Assembly: GCF_001679005.1 (NCBI RefSeq)
Contig: NZ_LXTW01000012.1
Span: 205,116-269,115 of the forward strand
Direction of reading: 5' to 3'
Length of the DNA stretch: 64,000 nt
From: Moraxella nonliquefaciens
GTDB lineage: Bacteria; Pseudomonadota; Gammaproteobacteria; Pseudomonadales; Moraxellaceae
Shown here: piece after piece, positions 24,825 to 34,022 of the stretch
Layout: each line of letters starts with the position of its first letter
Numbering within the stretch: position 1 is the first letter of the stretch
Made by a program: the position numbers and the translations under genes
Notes under the pieces: generated by a model
The model's input: only the letters and a program-made list of their open reading frames with translations
Told to the model about the DNA's origin: nothing
Databases searched by the model: none

Positions 24825-25865
24825 ATGGGCATGACAAAAAAGCGTGGGCTTGGCACAAAACGTGGTTTAGAAGCCTTGATGGGCAACATTAAACGAGAAA
24901 GAGATTTGACCGCAGAAGCCATCATGCCGACAGTGGCACCTGCTTTTACCCAAAAATCAACCAACCCCAAAACAACCAATACCGATAAAAATACCAACAA
25001 AAATACCGATAAACTGAACACGCCCAAATCTACCCATCATCTACCTACCCAAGATGGTGAGCAGGTTACGCTCATTCAAATCGCTCCTGCTCGGTTGCAA
25101 TCGGGTAAATATCAGCCCAGACGAGACATTAAAGAAGAGACCTTAAAAGAGCTTGCCGAATCGGTGCGTCAGCATGGGGTCATGCAACCCATCGTGATTC
25201 GCCCTTTGTTGGAGGGTGAGCGTAAGGAACAAGGCATCACTCATGAGATTATCGCAGGGGAGAGACGTTGGCGAGCTGCCAGATTGGCAGGGCTTAATAC
25301 CATCCCCGCCATTGAGCGTGTACTCTCAGATGAGGTCGCGATTGCTTTGGCGCTGATTGAAAACATTCAGCGTGAAGATTTGACGGTGTTAGAGCAGGCG
25401 GCGGCATTGGAGCGATTTCATACCGAATTTGGCATGAGTCATGCAATGATTGCCGATGTCGTGGGCAAGGCACGTACGACCGTATCTAATTTATTGCGTC
25501 TTAATGCCTTGCACGATGAGGTCAAAGCATTCATGATGGATAATTTGCTTGATATGGGTCATGCCCGCACACTGTTGTCTTTATCCAAAGACCAACAGCC
25601 CATCATCGCCAAAAAAATCATCCATGCTGATATGACGGTACGTGAAGCGGAAAGACTGGTCAAATCCATTTTGCACCCTAAGCCAAAGGCGGTATCAATC
25701 AATAGCCGTGAGATTATCGCCCTAAATCAAAGGTTATCAGATGCACTGGGGGCGAGGGTCAAGCTAAAACAAGGTAAAGACGGTAAGGGCAGTGTGGAGA
25801 TATTTTTTCACAGCCATGATGAGCTAAGTGAACTGATGACACAGCTTGGTGTGGCAGTGTCTTGA
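24825..25865 (+). CDS. parB: Chromosome-partitioning protein ParB
   Basis: CTP-dependent clamp that loads at parS sites and organises the replication origin for segregation. 346 aa. The N terminus KKRGLGTKRGLEALMGNI is the ParA-interacting segment, followed by a Thr/Lys/Asn-rich linker. The ParB/Srx domain has GKYQPRRDI, LAESVRQHGVMQPIVI and GERRWRAARLAG. ENIQREDLTVLEQA and the HTH VGKARTTVSNLLRL follow, then the C-terminal dimerisation region ends near SVEIFFHSHDEL. An ATG two codons later (24831) is an equally possible start. parA is not adjacent, which is unusual. Confidence 0.95.
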   Translation: MGMTKKRGLGTKRGLEALMGNIKRERDLTAEAIMPTVAPAFTQKSTNPKTTNTDKNTNKNTDKLNTPKSTHHLPTQDGEQVTLIQIAPARLQSGKYQPRRDIKEETLKELAESVRQHGVMQPIVIRPLLEGERKEQGITHEIIAGERRWRAARLAGLNTIPAIERVLSDEVAIALALIENIQREDLTVLEQAAALERFHTEFGMSHAMIADVVGKARTTVSNLLRLNALHDEVKAFMMDNLLDMGHARTLLSLSKDQQPIIAKKIIHADMTVREAERLVKSILHPKPKAVSINSREIIALNQRLSDALGARVKLKQGKDGKGSVEIFFHSHDELSELMTQLGVAVS

Positions 25866-25899
25866 TGTCTAATTAATAATTGTAGTAACGGTGTAAATT

Positions 25900-26607
25900 A
25901 TGTGGGAGCTTGTCAAAGCAGGCGGTTGGTTGATGTTGCCAATCATTGTATGTTCTATTGTGGCGTCGGTCATCATCATTGAGCGTGGTAAAGTATTACG
26001 CATGGGTTTGCTTGCTCCGAGTGGGCTTAGAGAGAAACTCGTTAGCCAGTTACGTACTAAGGGTGATATTGCCAAAAATACCCTACTTGTCATCAAAGGT
26101 GAGTCGCCATTGGGTGATATTTTGGCAACGGGGCTGTTGTATCGCCAGTATGGACTAGACAGCATGACCATGCATATGCAAAACCGTGCCAGTGTTCAGA
26201 TTCACGCCTTGGAGAAAAATATTAACATGCTCGGTACAATTGGGGCGATTGCACCACTTTTGGGACTGCTTGGAACGGTATTGGGTATCATCATCTCATT
26301 TTTGGCGGTAACAGATGGCTCTATGCAAGATCCTGCCATGCTTGCAGGAGGTGTCTCTCAGGCATTGATTACCACAGCAGGGGGGATGTTTGTTGCCATT
26401 CCTGCCTTGATGGCGTATCGCTATTTTCAAAGACGTATTGTGGATATTAACGCCAGATTTGAGAGTGAAGCGGGACTACTCATCCAAGAGATGTATGATT
26501 ATGGACTTATCAAGGACAATCTACAACATGGATTGAGTCAAGTTTATGCCAGTGAACCTGTCGCTTATACACAAAGCCAATGCACACAAAGCCAAGAGCC
26601 ATCATAA
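25900..26607 (+). CDS. exbB: MotA/TolQ/ExbB-family proton channel protein
   Basis: Inner-membrane proton-channel subunit, 235 aa. The N-terminal helix GGWLMLPIIVCSIVASVIIIE, a cytoplasmic stretch, then two helices. The family core GTIGAIAPLLGLLGTVLGIIISF is clear, followed by GGVSQALITTAGGMFVAIPALMAY. It pairs with the ExbD gene 12 bp downstream. In Moraxellaceae and pseudomonads this pair sits directly before msbA, lpxK and kdsB, as here. It may therefore energise an envelope process other than TonB; that is inference. The C-terminal 25 residues include a duplicated TQSQ. Confidence 0.9.
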   Translation: MWELVKAGGWLMLPIIVCSIVASVIIIERGKVLRMGLLAPSGLREKLVSQLRTKGDIAKNTLLVIKGESPLGDILATGLLYRQYGLDSMTMHMQNRASVQIHALEKNINMLGTIGAIAPLLGLLGTVLGIIISFLAVTDGSMQDPAMLAGGVSQALITTAGGMFVAIPALMAYRYFQRRIVDINARFESEAGLLIQEMYDYGLIKDNLQHGLSQVYASEPVAYTQSQCTQSQEPS

Positions 26608-26619
26608 CCGAGTGTTGTC

Positions 26620-27051
26620 ATGAGATTTCGTAAACCGACCGTTGAGCCTTTGGATATCAATCTGACACCCATGATTGATTGCTTGTTGTTCTTGATTGTT
26701 TTTTTATTGATGGCGACGACCTTTAACCATTTTAGTCGCATTAATATCGTCTTGCCCGAAGCCCAAGGCGTGGCAGTAACCCATGAGGGCAAGCAAATAG
26801 AGGTGGCGGTACAAAAAGACGGTACTTATTTGGTCAATGGGTTGGCGTTAGAATCTGGCACCGAAGCTGAGCTTATTAACATGCTTCAAAAAGAAGCAGG
26901 CAACGACCGAAAACAACTCTTTGTCATCGCCGCCGATGCCCAAGCATCACACCAAGCGGTAGTGCGTGTTATGGATGTGGCAGGCAAAATGGGTTTTTTA
27001 AACTTAAACATTACTACCGTTGTGCCAGTACCACAGCATGGTGCCAAATAA
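26620..27051 (+). CDS. exbD: ExbD/TolR-family biopolymer transport protein
   Basis: 143 aa, single transmembrane helix plus periplasmic domain. INLTPMIDCLLFLIVFLLMATTF contains the membrane-embedded Asp that carries protons in ExbD/TolR. The periplasmic part shows VALQ-like strand VAVQKDGTYLVNG and the closing VVRVMDVAGKMGFLNLNITT. Translated just after exbB and before msbA. Confidence 0.92.
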   Translation: MRFRKPTVEPLDINLTPMIDCLLFLIVFLLMATTFNHFSRINIVLPEAQGVAVTHEGKQIEVAVQKDGTYLVNGLALESGTEAELINMLQKEAGNDRKQLFVIAADAQASHQAVVRVMDVAGKMGFLNLNITTVVPVPQHGAK

Positions 27052-27136
27052 TTGTATGGCTAGGTAGTCGTGTAATTTATGCAATGCAATGTGGTATTTT
27101 GTGTTACAATGCCAATAAATCTTTCTTTTGAAAATC

Positions 27137-28963
27137 ATGTCAAAACCTACCCCCCAAACTAACTTTGACTCCAATGATAAATTGGCGGTCTTTTTGCGTC
27201 TGGTGTCCTATCTAAAACCCTACTGGTGGGCGGCAATTTTTATGGTATTTGGTATGATACTTAGTGCAGGCTCTGAGGTTGCCAGTGCCAAACTTTTTGA
27301 ATTTATTATTGATGCCATCAATCATGATGACGAAAAAGGTAAATTTTGGTTTCCTTTTTTGGTGATTGCCTTATTTTTTTTTCGGGGTATGGGGGCATTT
27401 TTGGGGGGATATTATTCAGCGTATGTCTCTCGCAACCTTGTCTATCATTTGCGTGTGGCGGTTTTTGAAAAATTGTTACGCCTGCCATCTGATTTTTATC
27501 TAAAAAATCCTGCTGGTACCATCTCATCCAAACTCATCTTTGATGTTGAGCAAGTTACCGCAGGCAGTAATGAGGCGATTACCACGCTACTAAAAGAGGG
27601 CATGACGGTCATCGCTTTATTTGGCTACCTGTTTTATAGCAACTGGCGATTGACATTGGTGCTAATGACAGTTGTTCCACCGATTTTTTGGATTGTCAAA
27701 AAAGTATCCAAGAAATTTGCCATGCTGTCAATAGGCATCCAAGAATCCATGAGTGCGGTAAGCCATATCACTAACGAAGCCGTGGCAGGTTATCAAGTCG
27801 TTAAAAATTATGGCGGTCAGGCGTACGAAGCTGATAGGTTTAATAAAGCCAGTTTGGACAATCTACAAAAAGGCATGAAAATTACCGTGCTTGCTGCCAT
27901 CAACTCACCATTAATTCAATTGCTGATGGCGATGGGCATGTGCTTTGTGGTGTGGTTGTCTTTGCGTCCTGAGATTTTGGGGGGAATGACAGCAGGGCAG
28001 TTTGTATCTTTTCTTATCGCCGCAGGATTGCTTGCTCGCCCTGTCAAAGCCTTGACCGATGTCAATCAGAGACTACAACGAGGTTTGGCAGGCGGTGCAT
28101 CTGTGTTTAGGCTACTAGATGCACCCGAAGAGCGTGATACAGGCACACTCACCCCTATCTTTTATGGTAATATCCGCTTTGACCATGTAAGTGTTACTTA
28201 TGACGGCGGTGTACAAGCGATAAAGGACTTTAATCTTGACATTAAGGCAGGTGAAACGGTGGCGGTTGTTGGTCGGTCAGGCTCTGGTAAAACCACATTG
28301 GTCAATCTACTCACTCGCTCACTGACCCCAACATCAGGGCAAGTACTGATAGATGGCATGCCCATTGATGACATCAAATTATCATCTTTGCGTGAACAGA
28401 TTGCCATGGTGAATCAACAAATAACGCTATTTTTAGATACGGTTGCTCATAACATCGCCTATGGGGCATTGTCTACCAAGTCTTATGAACAGATTGTTCA
28501 GGCAAGCCAGTCAGCTTATGCCCATGATTTTATCATGGATTTGCCAAACGGTTATGACAGCTTCATCGGTTCAGACGGCTTACAGCTGTCAGGTGGGCAA
28601 CGCCAACGGCTTTCTATCGCGCGAGCGTTGTTAAAAGATGCACCGATTTTGATATTAGATGAGGCGACATCTGCCTTAGATAACGAAAGCGAATACTACA
28701 TTCAAAAAGCACTAGAAACTGTCATGCAAGGACGGACAACACTTGTCATCGCCCATCGCCTATCTACCATTCAAAACGCCGACCGTATTATCGTCATGGA
28801 TAAAGGGCAAATCGTGGAAATGGGCACACATGATGAACTCTTTGCCAAAGATGGGATGTATCGCACCATGTATGAACGTACCTTTGACCAGCAACACAAA
28901 CCAAGCCCCCAAAGCCCACATGAAAAATCCAGAACTTCTTATCACCAAAGCATGGCAAGATAA
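27137..28963 (+). CDS. msbA: Lipid A flippase MsbA (ABC transporter)
   Basis: Homodimeric ABC exporter that flips lipid A core across the inner membrane. 608 aa from ATG 27137; the nine-base upstream TTG extension is rejected. Six transmembrane helices occupy about 30-310. The nucleotide-binding domain has Walker A VVGRSGSGKTT near 380, signature LSGGQRQRLS, Walker B ILILDEATSALD and the switch His in VIAHRLSTI. The Q-loop reads AMVNQQITLF. The 3' end overlaps lpxK by 44 bp, indicating translational coupling within the LPS operon. Confidence 0.96.
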   Translation: MSKPTPQTNFDSNDKLAVFLRLVSYLKPYWWAAIFMVFGMILSAGSEVASAKLFEFIIDAINHDDEKGKFWFPFLVIALFFFRGMGAFLGGYYSAYVSRNLVYHLRVAVFEKLLRLPSDFYLKNPAGTISSKLIFDVEQVTAGSNEAITTLLKEGMTVIALFGYLFYSNWRLTLVLMTVVPPIFWIVKKVSKKFAMLSIGIQESMSAVSHITNEAVAGYQVVKNYGGQAYEADRFNKASLDNLQKGMKITVLAAINSPLIQLLMAMGMCFVVWLSLRPEILGGMTAGQFVSFLIAAGLLARPVKALTDVNQRLQRGLAGGASVFRLLDAPEERDTGTLTPIFYGNIRFDHVSVTYDGGVQAIKDFNLDIKAGETVAVVGRSGSGKTTLVNLLTRSLTPTSGQVLIDGMPIDDIKLSSLREQIAMVNQQITLFLDTVAHNIAYGALSTKSYEQIVQASQSAYAHDFIMDLPNGYDSFIGSDGLQLSGGQRQRLSIARALLKDAPILILDEATSALDNESEYYIQKALETVMQGRTTLVIAHRLSTIQNADRIIVMDKGQIVEMGTHDELFAKDGMYRTMYERTFDQQHKPSPQSPHEKSRTSYHQSMAR

Positions 28964-29936
28964 TTCACCCATACTTATCATGTTAAGCCCCTTGTCTTTG
29001 CTGTATGGCGTGGTGGGGCGTGTGCGTAAGTTTTTGTATGATAATGACAAACTTAGCAAATATCATGCCCCCATCCCTGTGATGGTCATCGGAAATATCA
29101 CGGTGGGCGGTAGTGGCAAAACACCGCTTATCATTACCCTTGTCAAGTATTTACAAGGCAAGGGCATCAATGTGGGCGTGATAAGTCGTGGTTATGGACG
29201 TACAGGCAATGCCCCTGCAATGGTTTGTGCTGATAGCACACCCATTCAAGTGGGTGATGAGCCATGCCTTATCGTCCAAGAGACAAATGTACCCATGGCG
29301 GTAGGGGCAAATCGTGGTCAAGTGATTGATTTATTAATACACAATCATCCAACTTTGCAACTTGTCATCAGCGATGATGGATTACAGCACCATGCCCTAC
29401 ACCGAGATGTGGAATGGATAGTTGTAGATGGTATGCGTGGTTTTGGCAATGAAAAGCTCTTTCCGCAGGGTTTTTTACGTGAACCGCTTGACCGTCTGAC
29501 AGAGGCGACCGTCATCCATCATGACAGCCGAGCTGAACGTTATGATGATAAAGCTCTACTCATGCACCTAATCCCAACTAAGCCCATACCGCTATTGGGG
29601 GGTGATAAAAATTTGGCACCCCAAAGGGTTTATGCGTTAAGTGGCATTGGTTATCCTACACGCTTTTTTAAAACCCTAAGCGAGCTTGGATTTGACGTGA
29701 TAGAGCAGGCCTTTGGCGATCATCATGTCTTTGAGATTGATGATTTGACCGATTTGACCGATTTGCCGATTATTACAACCAGCAAAGACGCCGTTAAATT
29801 GCACAAACTTGCTAATACGTACCCAAATCATGGGGCATTTGATAACATTTGGGTGCTACCTGTGCAGGCGGTATTGTCGGATAGCGTCTATGGAGAAATG
29901 GATAGGGTGCTTGGGGTGTTGGGAGTTGGTTTTTAA
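28920..29936 (+). CDS. lpxK: Tetraacyldisaccharide 4'-kinase
   Basis: Phosphorylates the 4' position of lipid A disaccharide at the inner membrane. 338 aa from ATG 28920, which overlaps msbA; the longer frame is only the out-of-frame msbA region. Features are an N-terminal amphipathic or hydrophobic segment SPLSLLYGVVGRVRKFLYD, the P-loop VIGNITVGGSGKTP near 60, VISRGYGR, VGDEPCLI, VISDDGLQHHAL (the DDGLQH motif) and FFKTLSELGFDVIEQAFGDHH. Length is typical. Confidence 0.96.
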   Translation: MKNPELLITKAWQDNSPILIMLSPLSLLYGVVGRVRKFLYDNDKLSKYHAPIPVMVIGNITVGGSGKTPLIITLVKYLQGKGINVGVISRGYGRTGNAPAMVCADSTPIQVGDEPCLIVQETNVPMAVGANRGQVIDLLIHNHPTLQLVISDDGLQHHALHRDVEWIVVDGMRGFGNEKLFPQGFLREPLDRLTEATVIHHDSRAERYDDKALLMHLIPTKPIPLLGGDKNLAPQRVYALSGIGYPTRFFKTLSELGFDVIEQAFGDHHVFEIDDLTDLTDLPIITTSKDAVKLHKLANTYPNHGAFDNIWVLPVQAVLSDSVYGEMDRVLGVLGVGF

Positions 29937-29982
29937 GTGCTTTTGAATGGATTGATCTTTATAAAAATACCAACTTGTTATC

Positions 29983-30402
29983 TTAGATTGGCAATGAGGA
30001 GGCTGTCCAACTACGCCAAACCCGTCCGTCTTTATCAATAACCTCAATACTGCCATTACTATACCATAATGCCATGTATTTACCTGTTAAATTGGATGCA
30101 ACATTACTATTTCTTGCTAGGCTATCAATCCAATCACTACTTTCTGGTGTCCAATTATCATTTGCGGTATTGTAATCTCTGTATAAATCCATACCATAGT
30201 TCCACCATTCCAAGCCGTGTCGAATGTCTATCTCTCCGTAAAAATTTAGCTTGCGTTGTAAATACAGCCTATACTCTTCAACATCTTGACAACCCTCCCA
30301 GTCTCCCCAAGATGCCTGAACCCAAACTCGAACCAATGTTTTTGTATGATTAGAGGAGGTTGAGCTGTTATTGCTTGAAAATAAAAAGTCAAATAAACCC
30401 AT
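29983..30402 (-). CDS. Hypothetical protein in lpxK-kdsB islet
   Basis: 139 aa. Begins MGLFDFLFSSNNSSTSSNH, a hydrophobic patch followed by a Ser/Asn linker. It then forms a Trp-rich domain (VWVQASWGDWEGCQDVEEY, LEWWNYGMDLYRDYN, ending VIDKDGRVWRSWTAS). No signal peptidase site or known motif was recognised. GTGAGATAACT precedes the ATG. It is the first of three minus-strand small genes lying between lpxK and kdsB, which are usually adjacent, so it looks accessory. Confidence 0.65.
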   Translation of the reverse strand: MGLFDFLFSSNNSSTSSNHTKTLVRVWVQASWGDWEGCQDVEEYRLYLQRKLNFYGEIDIRHGLEWWNYGMDLYRDYNTANDNWTPESSDWIDSLARNSNVASNLTGKYMALWYSNGSIEVIDKDGRVWRSWTASSLPI

Positions 30403-30446
30403 AGTTATCTCACTTTATTTACATTGAATTTATCGCTATTTGAGTT

Positions 30447-30605
30447 TTAAGAACTTACCTTAACAGAAGCGGGTCTAATACCTAATTCATAAAATTTAGC
30501 CCATGCCTTTTGTAAGGCTTCATCTTTATTGTTGGCTAAGATGGTTGTGAAATGGGTTGCTTTTCCGTTTTTGTCAAGTGCCGAAGCTTGGTATTTTAAT
30601 GACAT
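30447..30605 (-). CDS. Small hypothetical protein, 52 aa
   Basis: Begins MSLKYQASALDKNGKATHFT and continues NNKDEALQKAWAKFYELG to a TAA at 30447. AAGG lies 8 nt before the ATG, a good ribosome-binding site. The composition looks like a compact folded protein rather than chance. No family recognised. Same strand as the genes on both sides. Confidence 0.6.
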   Translation of the reverse strand: MSLKYQASALDKNGKATHFTTILANNKDEALQKAWAKFYELGIRPASVKVSS

Positions 30606-30645
30606 AGCTAGTACCTTAAAAATAGATTTAAAAGCTTATAGGTTA

Positions 30646-30684
30646 TTTACGGTAAGATATTTATTATAAATAACTTACCGTAAA
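30646..30684. repeat. 11-bp perfect inverted repeat between two small genes
   Basis: TTTACGGTAAG (30646-30656) and CTTACCGTAAA (30674-30684) flank a 17-bp AT-rich loop. Each arm is itself nearly palindromic (TTACGGTAA). It could terminate the 39-aa gene or be an operator for the nearby XRE regulator. Confidence 0.6.
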
Positions 30685-30690
30685 AAGAAA

Positions 30691-30810
30691 TTATCTTGGA
30701 GAGCCACAATTTTGGCAACGCTTACCGCCAAGATTGACTGTATGGCATTTATCGCATTGCCATTTGCTATTGCAATAAATAATTGCAAAATTTTTGTGAT
30801 AAATAAACAT
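30691..30810 (-). CDS. 39-aa zinc-ribbon microprotein
   Basis: Translation gives MFIYHKNFAIIYCNSKWQ followed by CDKCHTVNLGGKRCQNCG and a short SPR end. Two CxxC knuckles 10 residues apart are the hallmark of a small zinc ribbon. GAGGTGAGTT before the ATG is a very strong ribosome-binding site, which supports real translation. It is divergent from the XRE regulator 112 bp away. Not YcaR/Trm112, which often occupies this lpxK-kdsB position. Function unknown. Confidence 0.65.
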   Translation of the reverse strand: MFIYHKNFAIIYCNSKWQCDKCHTVNLGGKRCQNCGSPR

Positions 30811-30921
30811 AACTCACCTCTTTTGGTTGATGGATTTTGAAGTTAGCATTATCATATCACTTTACTTTTTGTGATAAAAGCAACTATAATAACAATTTTA
30901 TAACCTTAAAGTAGTTATTTT

Positions 30922-31338
30922 ATGTCCACTCAAAAAATGCCAACTATGAAAGAGTTAAGAAAAGAAAAAAACCTAACGCAAAGCCAAATGGCGGAATTAA
31001 CAGACTTATCTATTAGTGGTTATGCCAAGATTGAGCGTGGCGAATGTTCGCCAAATACCGAAAGTTTACAAAAAATTGCACAAGCTTTGGGTGTTAGTAT
31101 GGAGGCTCTTATGGAGAGAGATAGTATTGTTATTATTAATGATGAAGCAACAGGCATTAACCATTCTCCTATTACCAATTTTTATCATAAAACTATGCAG
31201 TTTGGCGAAGCATCACAATCAAGTGAAGTGGCATTATTGCAGGTAAGACTAGACCATTTGCAGGAAATAATTGCTCAAAAAGATATTGAAATCAATAACT
31301 TAAAAGAGATTATTGAGCTACTAAAAAAATCAAAATGA
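30922..31338 (+). CDS. XRE-family regulator with C-terminal coiled coil (paralogue of 37459)
   Basis: 138 aa. The HTH domain occupies about residues 8-64: ELRKEKNLTQSQMAELTDLS, then GYAKIERGECSPNTESLQ. A variable linker follows, then a leucine-zipper-like segment LDHLQEIIAQKDIEINNLKE near the C terminus, probably for oligomerisation. The second regulator at 37459 has the same plan and shares GYAKIERGE and AQKD in the coil. Its promoter region is divergent to the small zinc-ribbon gene, a likely target. A perfect terminator follows. Confidence 0.88.
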   Translation: MSTQKMPTMKELRKEKNLTQSQMAELTDLSISGYAKIERGECSPNTESLQKIAQALGVSMEALMERDSIVIINDEATGINHSPITNFYHKTMQFGEASQSSEVALLQVRLDHLQEIIAQKDIEINNLKEIIELLKKSK

Positions 31339-31340
31339 AC

Positions 31341-31376
31341 AATAAAATCCCAACTTCATCAAGTTGGGATTTTATT
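31341..31376 (+). terminator. Terminator of the first XRE regulator
   Basis: AATAAAATCCCAACTT and AAGTTGGGATTTTATT form a perfect 16-bp stem with loop CATC, two bases past the stop codon. Confidence 0.92.
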
Positions 31377-31489
31377 GATAATCTACCATTTTTAGATTGT
31401 AGGGTGGCATTGCTCACAAAAACCTAAAATTTTTTCCAAAAATATCATACAATAGACACAAATTTACTTCTTAATCCAAAGGAACACCC

Positions 31490-32269
31490 ATGAAACCCAC
31501 TCCCAAAACCCACATCATTATCCCTGCCCGCTACAAATCCACTCGTCTACCTGCCAAGCCCTTGCTTGATTTGCATGGCAAGCCCATGATTTTATGGACA
31601 GCCCAAAAAGCCCTACAAGCGACTTTTGCCAACAGCGTGTGTGTGGCAACGGATGATGAACGCATTTTTGATGTGTGTGAGCGTGCAGGCGTGCCTGTGG
31701 TGATGACAGCTGAGCATGTCTCAGGCACGGACAGACTGGCAGAGGTGGCACAACTTTTGGGTTTGGCAGACGATGACATTGTCATTAACATGCAAGGTGA
31801 CGAACCGCTTGTACCATCTTTGTTGTTAGAGCAGGTTAAAAATCTGCTACTTGCCAATGATGACTGTGTCATGGCAACCTTGTGCGAGGTGATTGATAAT
31901 TATGATGATTTTTATAAAAATTCGGTGGTAAAAGTTGTCCATGCACACCAAAAAGCACTGTATTTTAGTCGCAGCCCCATACCCTACGACAGAGACGCTC
32001 ATTTGACAGACAGATTGGGTAATGCCCCAAAAAATGCCCATCGCCATTTGGGGTTATATGCCTATCGGGTTGGGTTGTTAAAGCAATTTAGTGCGTGGGA
32101 ACAAGGCACGCTTGAATGTTTAGAGAGTCTAGAACAGCTTCGTATTTTGGAGCATGGACAAAAAATTGCCATAGATGTTGCCAAAGTTGTTTTGCCGCTT
32201 GGGGTGGACACACAAGAGGATTTGGACAGACTAAATGCCATGCCGATTGATGAGTTTTTGAAATTTTAG
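31490..32269 (+). CDS. kdsB: 3-deoxy-manno-octulosonate cytidylyltransferase
   Basis: Activates Kdo as CMP-Kdo for LPS core synthesis. 259 aa, normal length. Nucleotidyltransferase motifs: IIPARYKSTRLPAKPL at the N terminus, VATDDERI, MTAEHVSGTDRLAEV, INMQGDEPLVP, YFSRSPIPYDRD and HLGLYAYR. Start ATG follows AAAGGAACACCC. Normally next to lpxK; here a 1.5-kb islet separates them. Confidence 0.97.
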   Translation: MKPTPKTHIIIPARYKSTRLPAKPLLDLHGKPMILWTAQKALQATFANSVCVATDDERIFDVCERAGVPVVMTAEHVSGTDRLAEVAQLLGLADDDIVINMQGDEPLVPSLLLEQVKNLLLANDDCVMATLCEVIDNYDDFYKNSVVKVVHAHQKALYFSRSPIPYDRDAHLTDRLGNAPKNAHRHLGLYAYRVGLLKQFSAWEQGTLECLESLEQLRILEHGQKIAIDVAKVVLPLGVDTQEDLDRLNAMPIDEFLKF

Positions 32270-32277
32270 GGGTAGCG

Positions 32278-32847
32278 ATGACCACAGTTTATTTTATTCG
32301 CCATGCCGAACCCAATTATGCCAATCGTGATGAGTTTAGCCGAGAATTGACCCCAAAAGGCATTGCCCAAAGCGAGCGGCTGCTTGATGTGTTTAGGGGC
32401 ATTGATATTGATGTGTTTTTTTCAAGCCCTTACAAACGGGCGGTGGATACAATTTATCCGCTTGCCAACAGCCGCAAAAAAAACATTCATCTAAAAGCGG
32501 AGCTTTGTGAAAGGCGGGTTGGCACTTGGGTGGATGATTTTGATGAATTTAGCCAAAAGCAGTGGCAAGATTTTGGGTATCATCTAAAAAATGGCGAAAG
32601 TCTGCACCGTGTCCAGCAACGAAACATTGCTATGTTGCATGAAATTTTGATAAATTATCCCAATCAGACGATTGTTATCGGCACGCACGGTACGGCATTA
32701 TCTACCATCATTAAGTATTATCAGGCGGATTTTGGTTATCAGGATTTTAATGCCAATAAGCATAAATTTCCGTGGATAATGGCATTTGAATTTGACGGTA
32801 TCATGCTAAAACACTACCACGAAATTCACATGGACGATACGCCATGA
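32278..32847 (+). CDS. Histidine phosphatase family protein
   Basis: 189 aa of the phosphoglycerate-mutase-like superfamily. The phosphohistidine motif is VYFIRHAEPN (His9, Arg8). SSPYKRAVDTIYPLA and the second His region VIGTHGTALSTII complete the active site. The substrate is not apparent. It sits 8 bp after kdsB and overlaps holB by four bases (ATGA), so it is in one transcript with them. Confidence 0.88.
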   Translation: MTTVYFIRHAEPNYANRDEFSRELTPKGIAQSERLLDVFRGIDIDVFFSSPYKRAVDTIYPLANSRKKNIHLKAELCERRVGTWVDDFDEFSQKQWQDFGYHLKNGESLHRVQQRNIAMLHEILINYPNQTIVIGTHGTALSTIIKYYQADFGYQDFNANKHKFPWIMAFEFDGIMLKHYHEIHMDDTP

Positions 32848-33854
32848 GCGAGCAAGAACAGTTACCCTACTTTGCTCCATTGCTTCCTTGGCAAAAACAG
32901 CCTTGGAGGCAGGTAACCTCCCAATTTCATGATGGTAAATTGGCACATGGGCTTTTGGCGTATGGCATGGCAGGCATTGGCAAACGTGAATTTGTGTGGC
33001 GTCTGGTGGCGTGGTTGCTTTGCCAAAATAAAAACGAGCGTGGAGCGTGTGGGGCGTGTGAGAGTTGTCGTTGGCTGATGGCAGGCACACACCCTGATGT
33101 CATGGTGTTACCACATGAGAGTCTGCCAACCTCCAAAAAGAGCGAATCGTCGTCTATTAAGATTGATGATGTGCGAGCCTTGCAAGAGTATGGTCATATC
33201 AAGGGGCATGGCGTTCGGCTTATTGTATTAGATGATGCCGATACCCTAACTGTTGGAGCGAGTAATGCCCTTTTAAAAACCCTAGAAGAACCACGAGCAG
33301 GTGTGTATTTGATACTCATCAGCGATAATTTCGCCAAACTTATGCCAACCATAAAAAGTCGTGTGCAAGCCTTACCGCTTGGGCATGTCTCTTATGATGT
33401 GGCGTTGTCTTATGTCAGCGAACAGTTAGGTGATGGCAACCTTGCCAAACTTGCTTTGATGCTTACAGATGGGGCGGTATTAAAGGCGGTAGATTTGCCA
33501 AAGGCGGTATGGTTTGATAAGCGAATGCTGTGGCTAAAAACATGGCTTACTCTAAGGTATGGCGAACGGTCAGCGGTGAGTGCCAGTGACTATTGGCAGG
33601 GTGTGATGAGTTTTGCTGATTTTGTTGTTTTGACACGGCTGATGCTTATGGATGTGATGCGAGTGAGCTTTGGACTTGATAGTATTCATACGGACATTGA
33701 TGTGATGGGATTGATGGGCGAAACACAAATTCTGAGTCTTGATAAGGTGGAGGGATTTTTAGCGGGTCTTGATGATGTGGCGGTGGCGGTCGGACAAAAC
33801 GTACAGGAAAAAATGGCTTATGATGAGCTGTTTTATCAATTGGGGCAGTTGTGA
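32844..33854 (+). CDS. holB: DNA polymerase III subunit delta'
   Basis: Clamp-loader subunit, 336 aa. N-terminal AAA+ domain: PWQKQPWRQV, HGLLAYGMAGIGKREF (degenerate P-loop expected for delta'), zinc module CGACESC with the preceding Cys, and the sensor segment NALLKTLEEP. C-terminal collar domain is less conserved. The four-base overlap with the preceding phosphatase gene indicates coupling. Confidence 0.93.
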   Translation: MSEQEQLPYFAPLLPWQKQPWRQVTSQFHDGKLAHGLLAYGMAGIGKREFVWRLVAWLLCQNKNERGACGACESCRWLMAGTHPDVMVLPHESLPTSKKSESSSIKIDDVRALQEYGHIKGHGVRLIVLDDADTLTVGASNALLKTLEEPRAGVYLILISDNFAKLMPTIKSRVQALPLGHVSYDVALSYVSEQLGDGNLAKLALMLTDGAVLKAVDLPKAVWFDKRMLWLKTWLTLRYGERSAVSASDYWQGVMSFADFVVLTRLMLMDVMRVSFGLDSIHTDIDVMGLMGETQILSLDKVEGFLAGLDDVAVAVGQNVQEKMAYDELFYQLGQL

Positions 33855-34022
33855 TGCTTAGTTTTATCAATTGGGACATAAAAGACTTATTTTGGGTATG
33901 CTTGCCCAAAAGATACAAAAAACGAGCATGATAATTTTTTTGTAAAATCCCAAAAAACATTTGCCCAAACCCTTATTATTCATGTATCATTAGTTGATTT
34001 TTAACAAACAAAAAGAGCAAAA

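Noticed and set aside
30691..30810. YcaR/Trm112 protein expected between lpxK and kdsB
   Set aside because: The 39-aa product has two CxxC knuckles but is too short and lacks the YcaR sequence.
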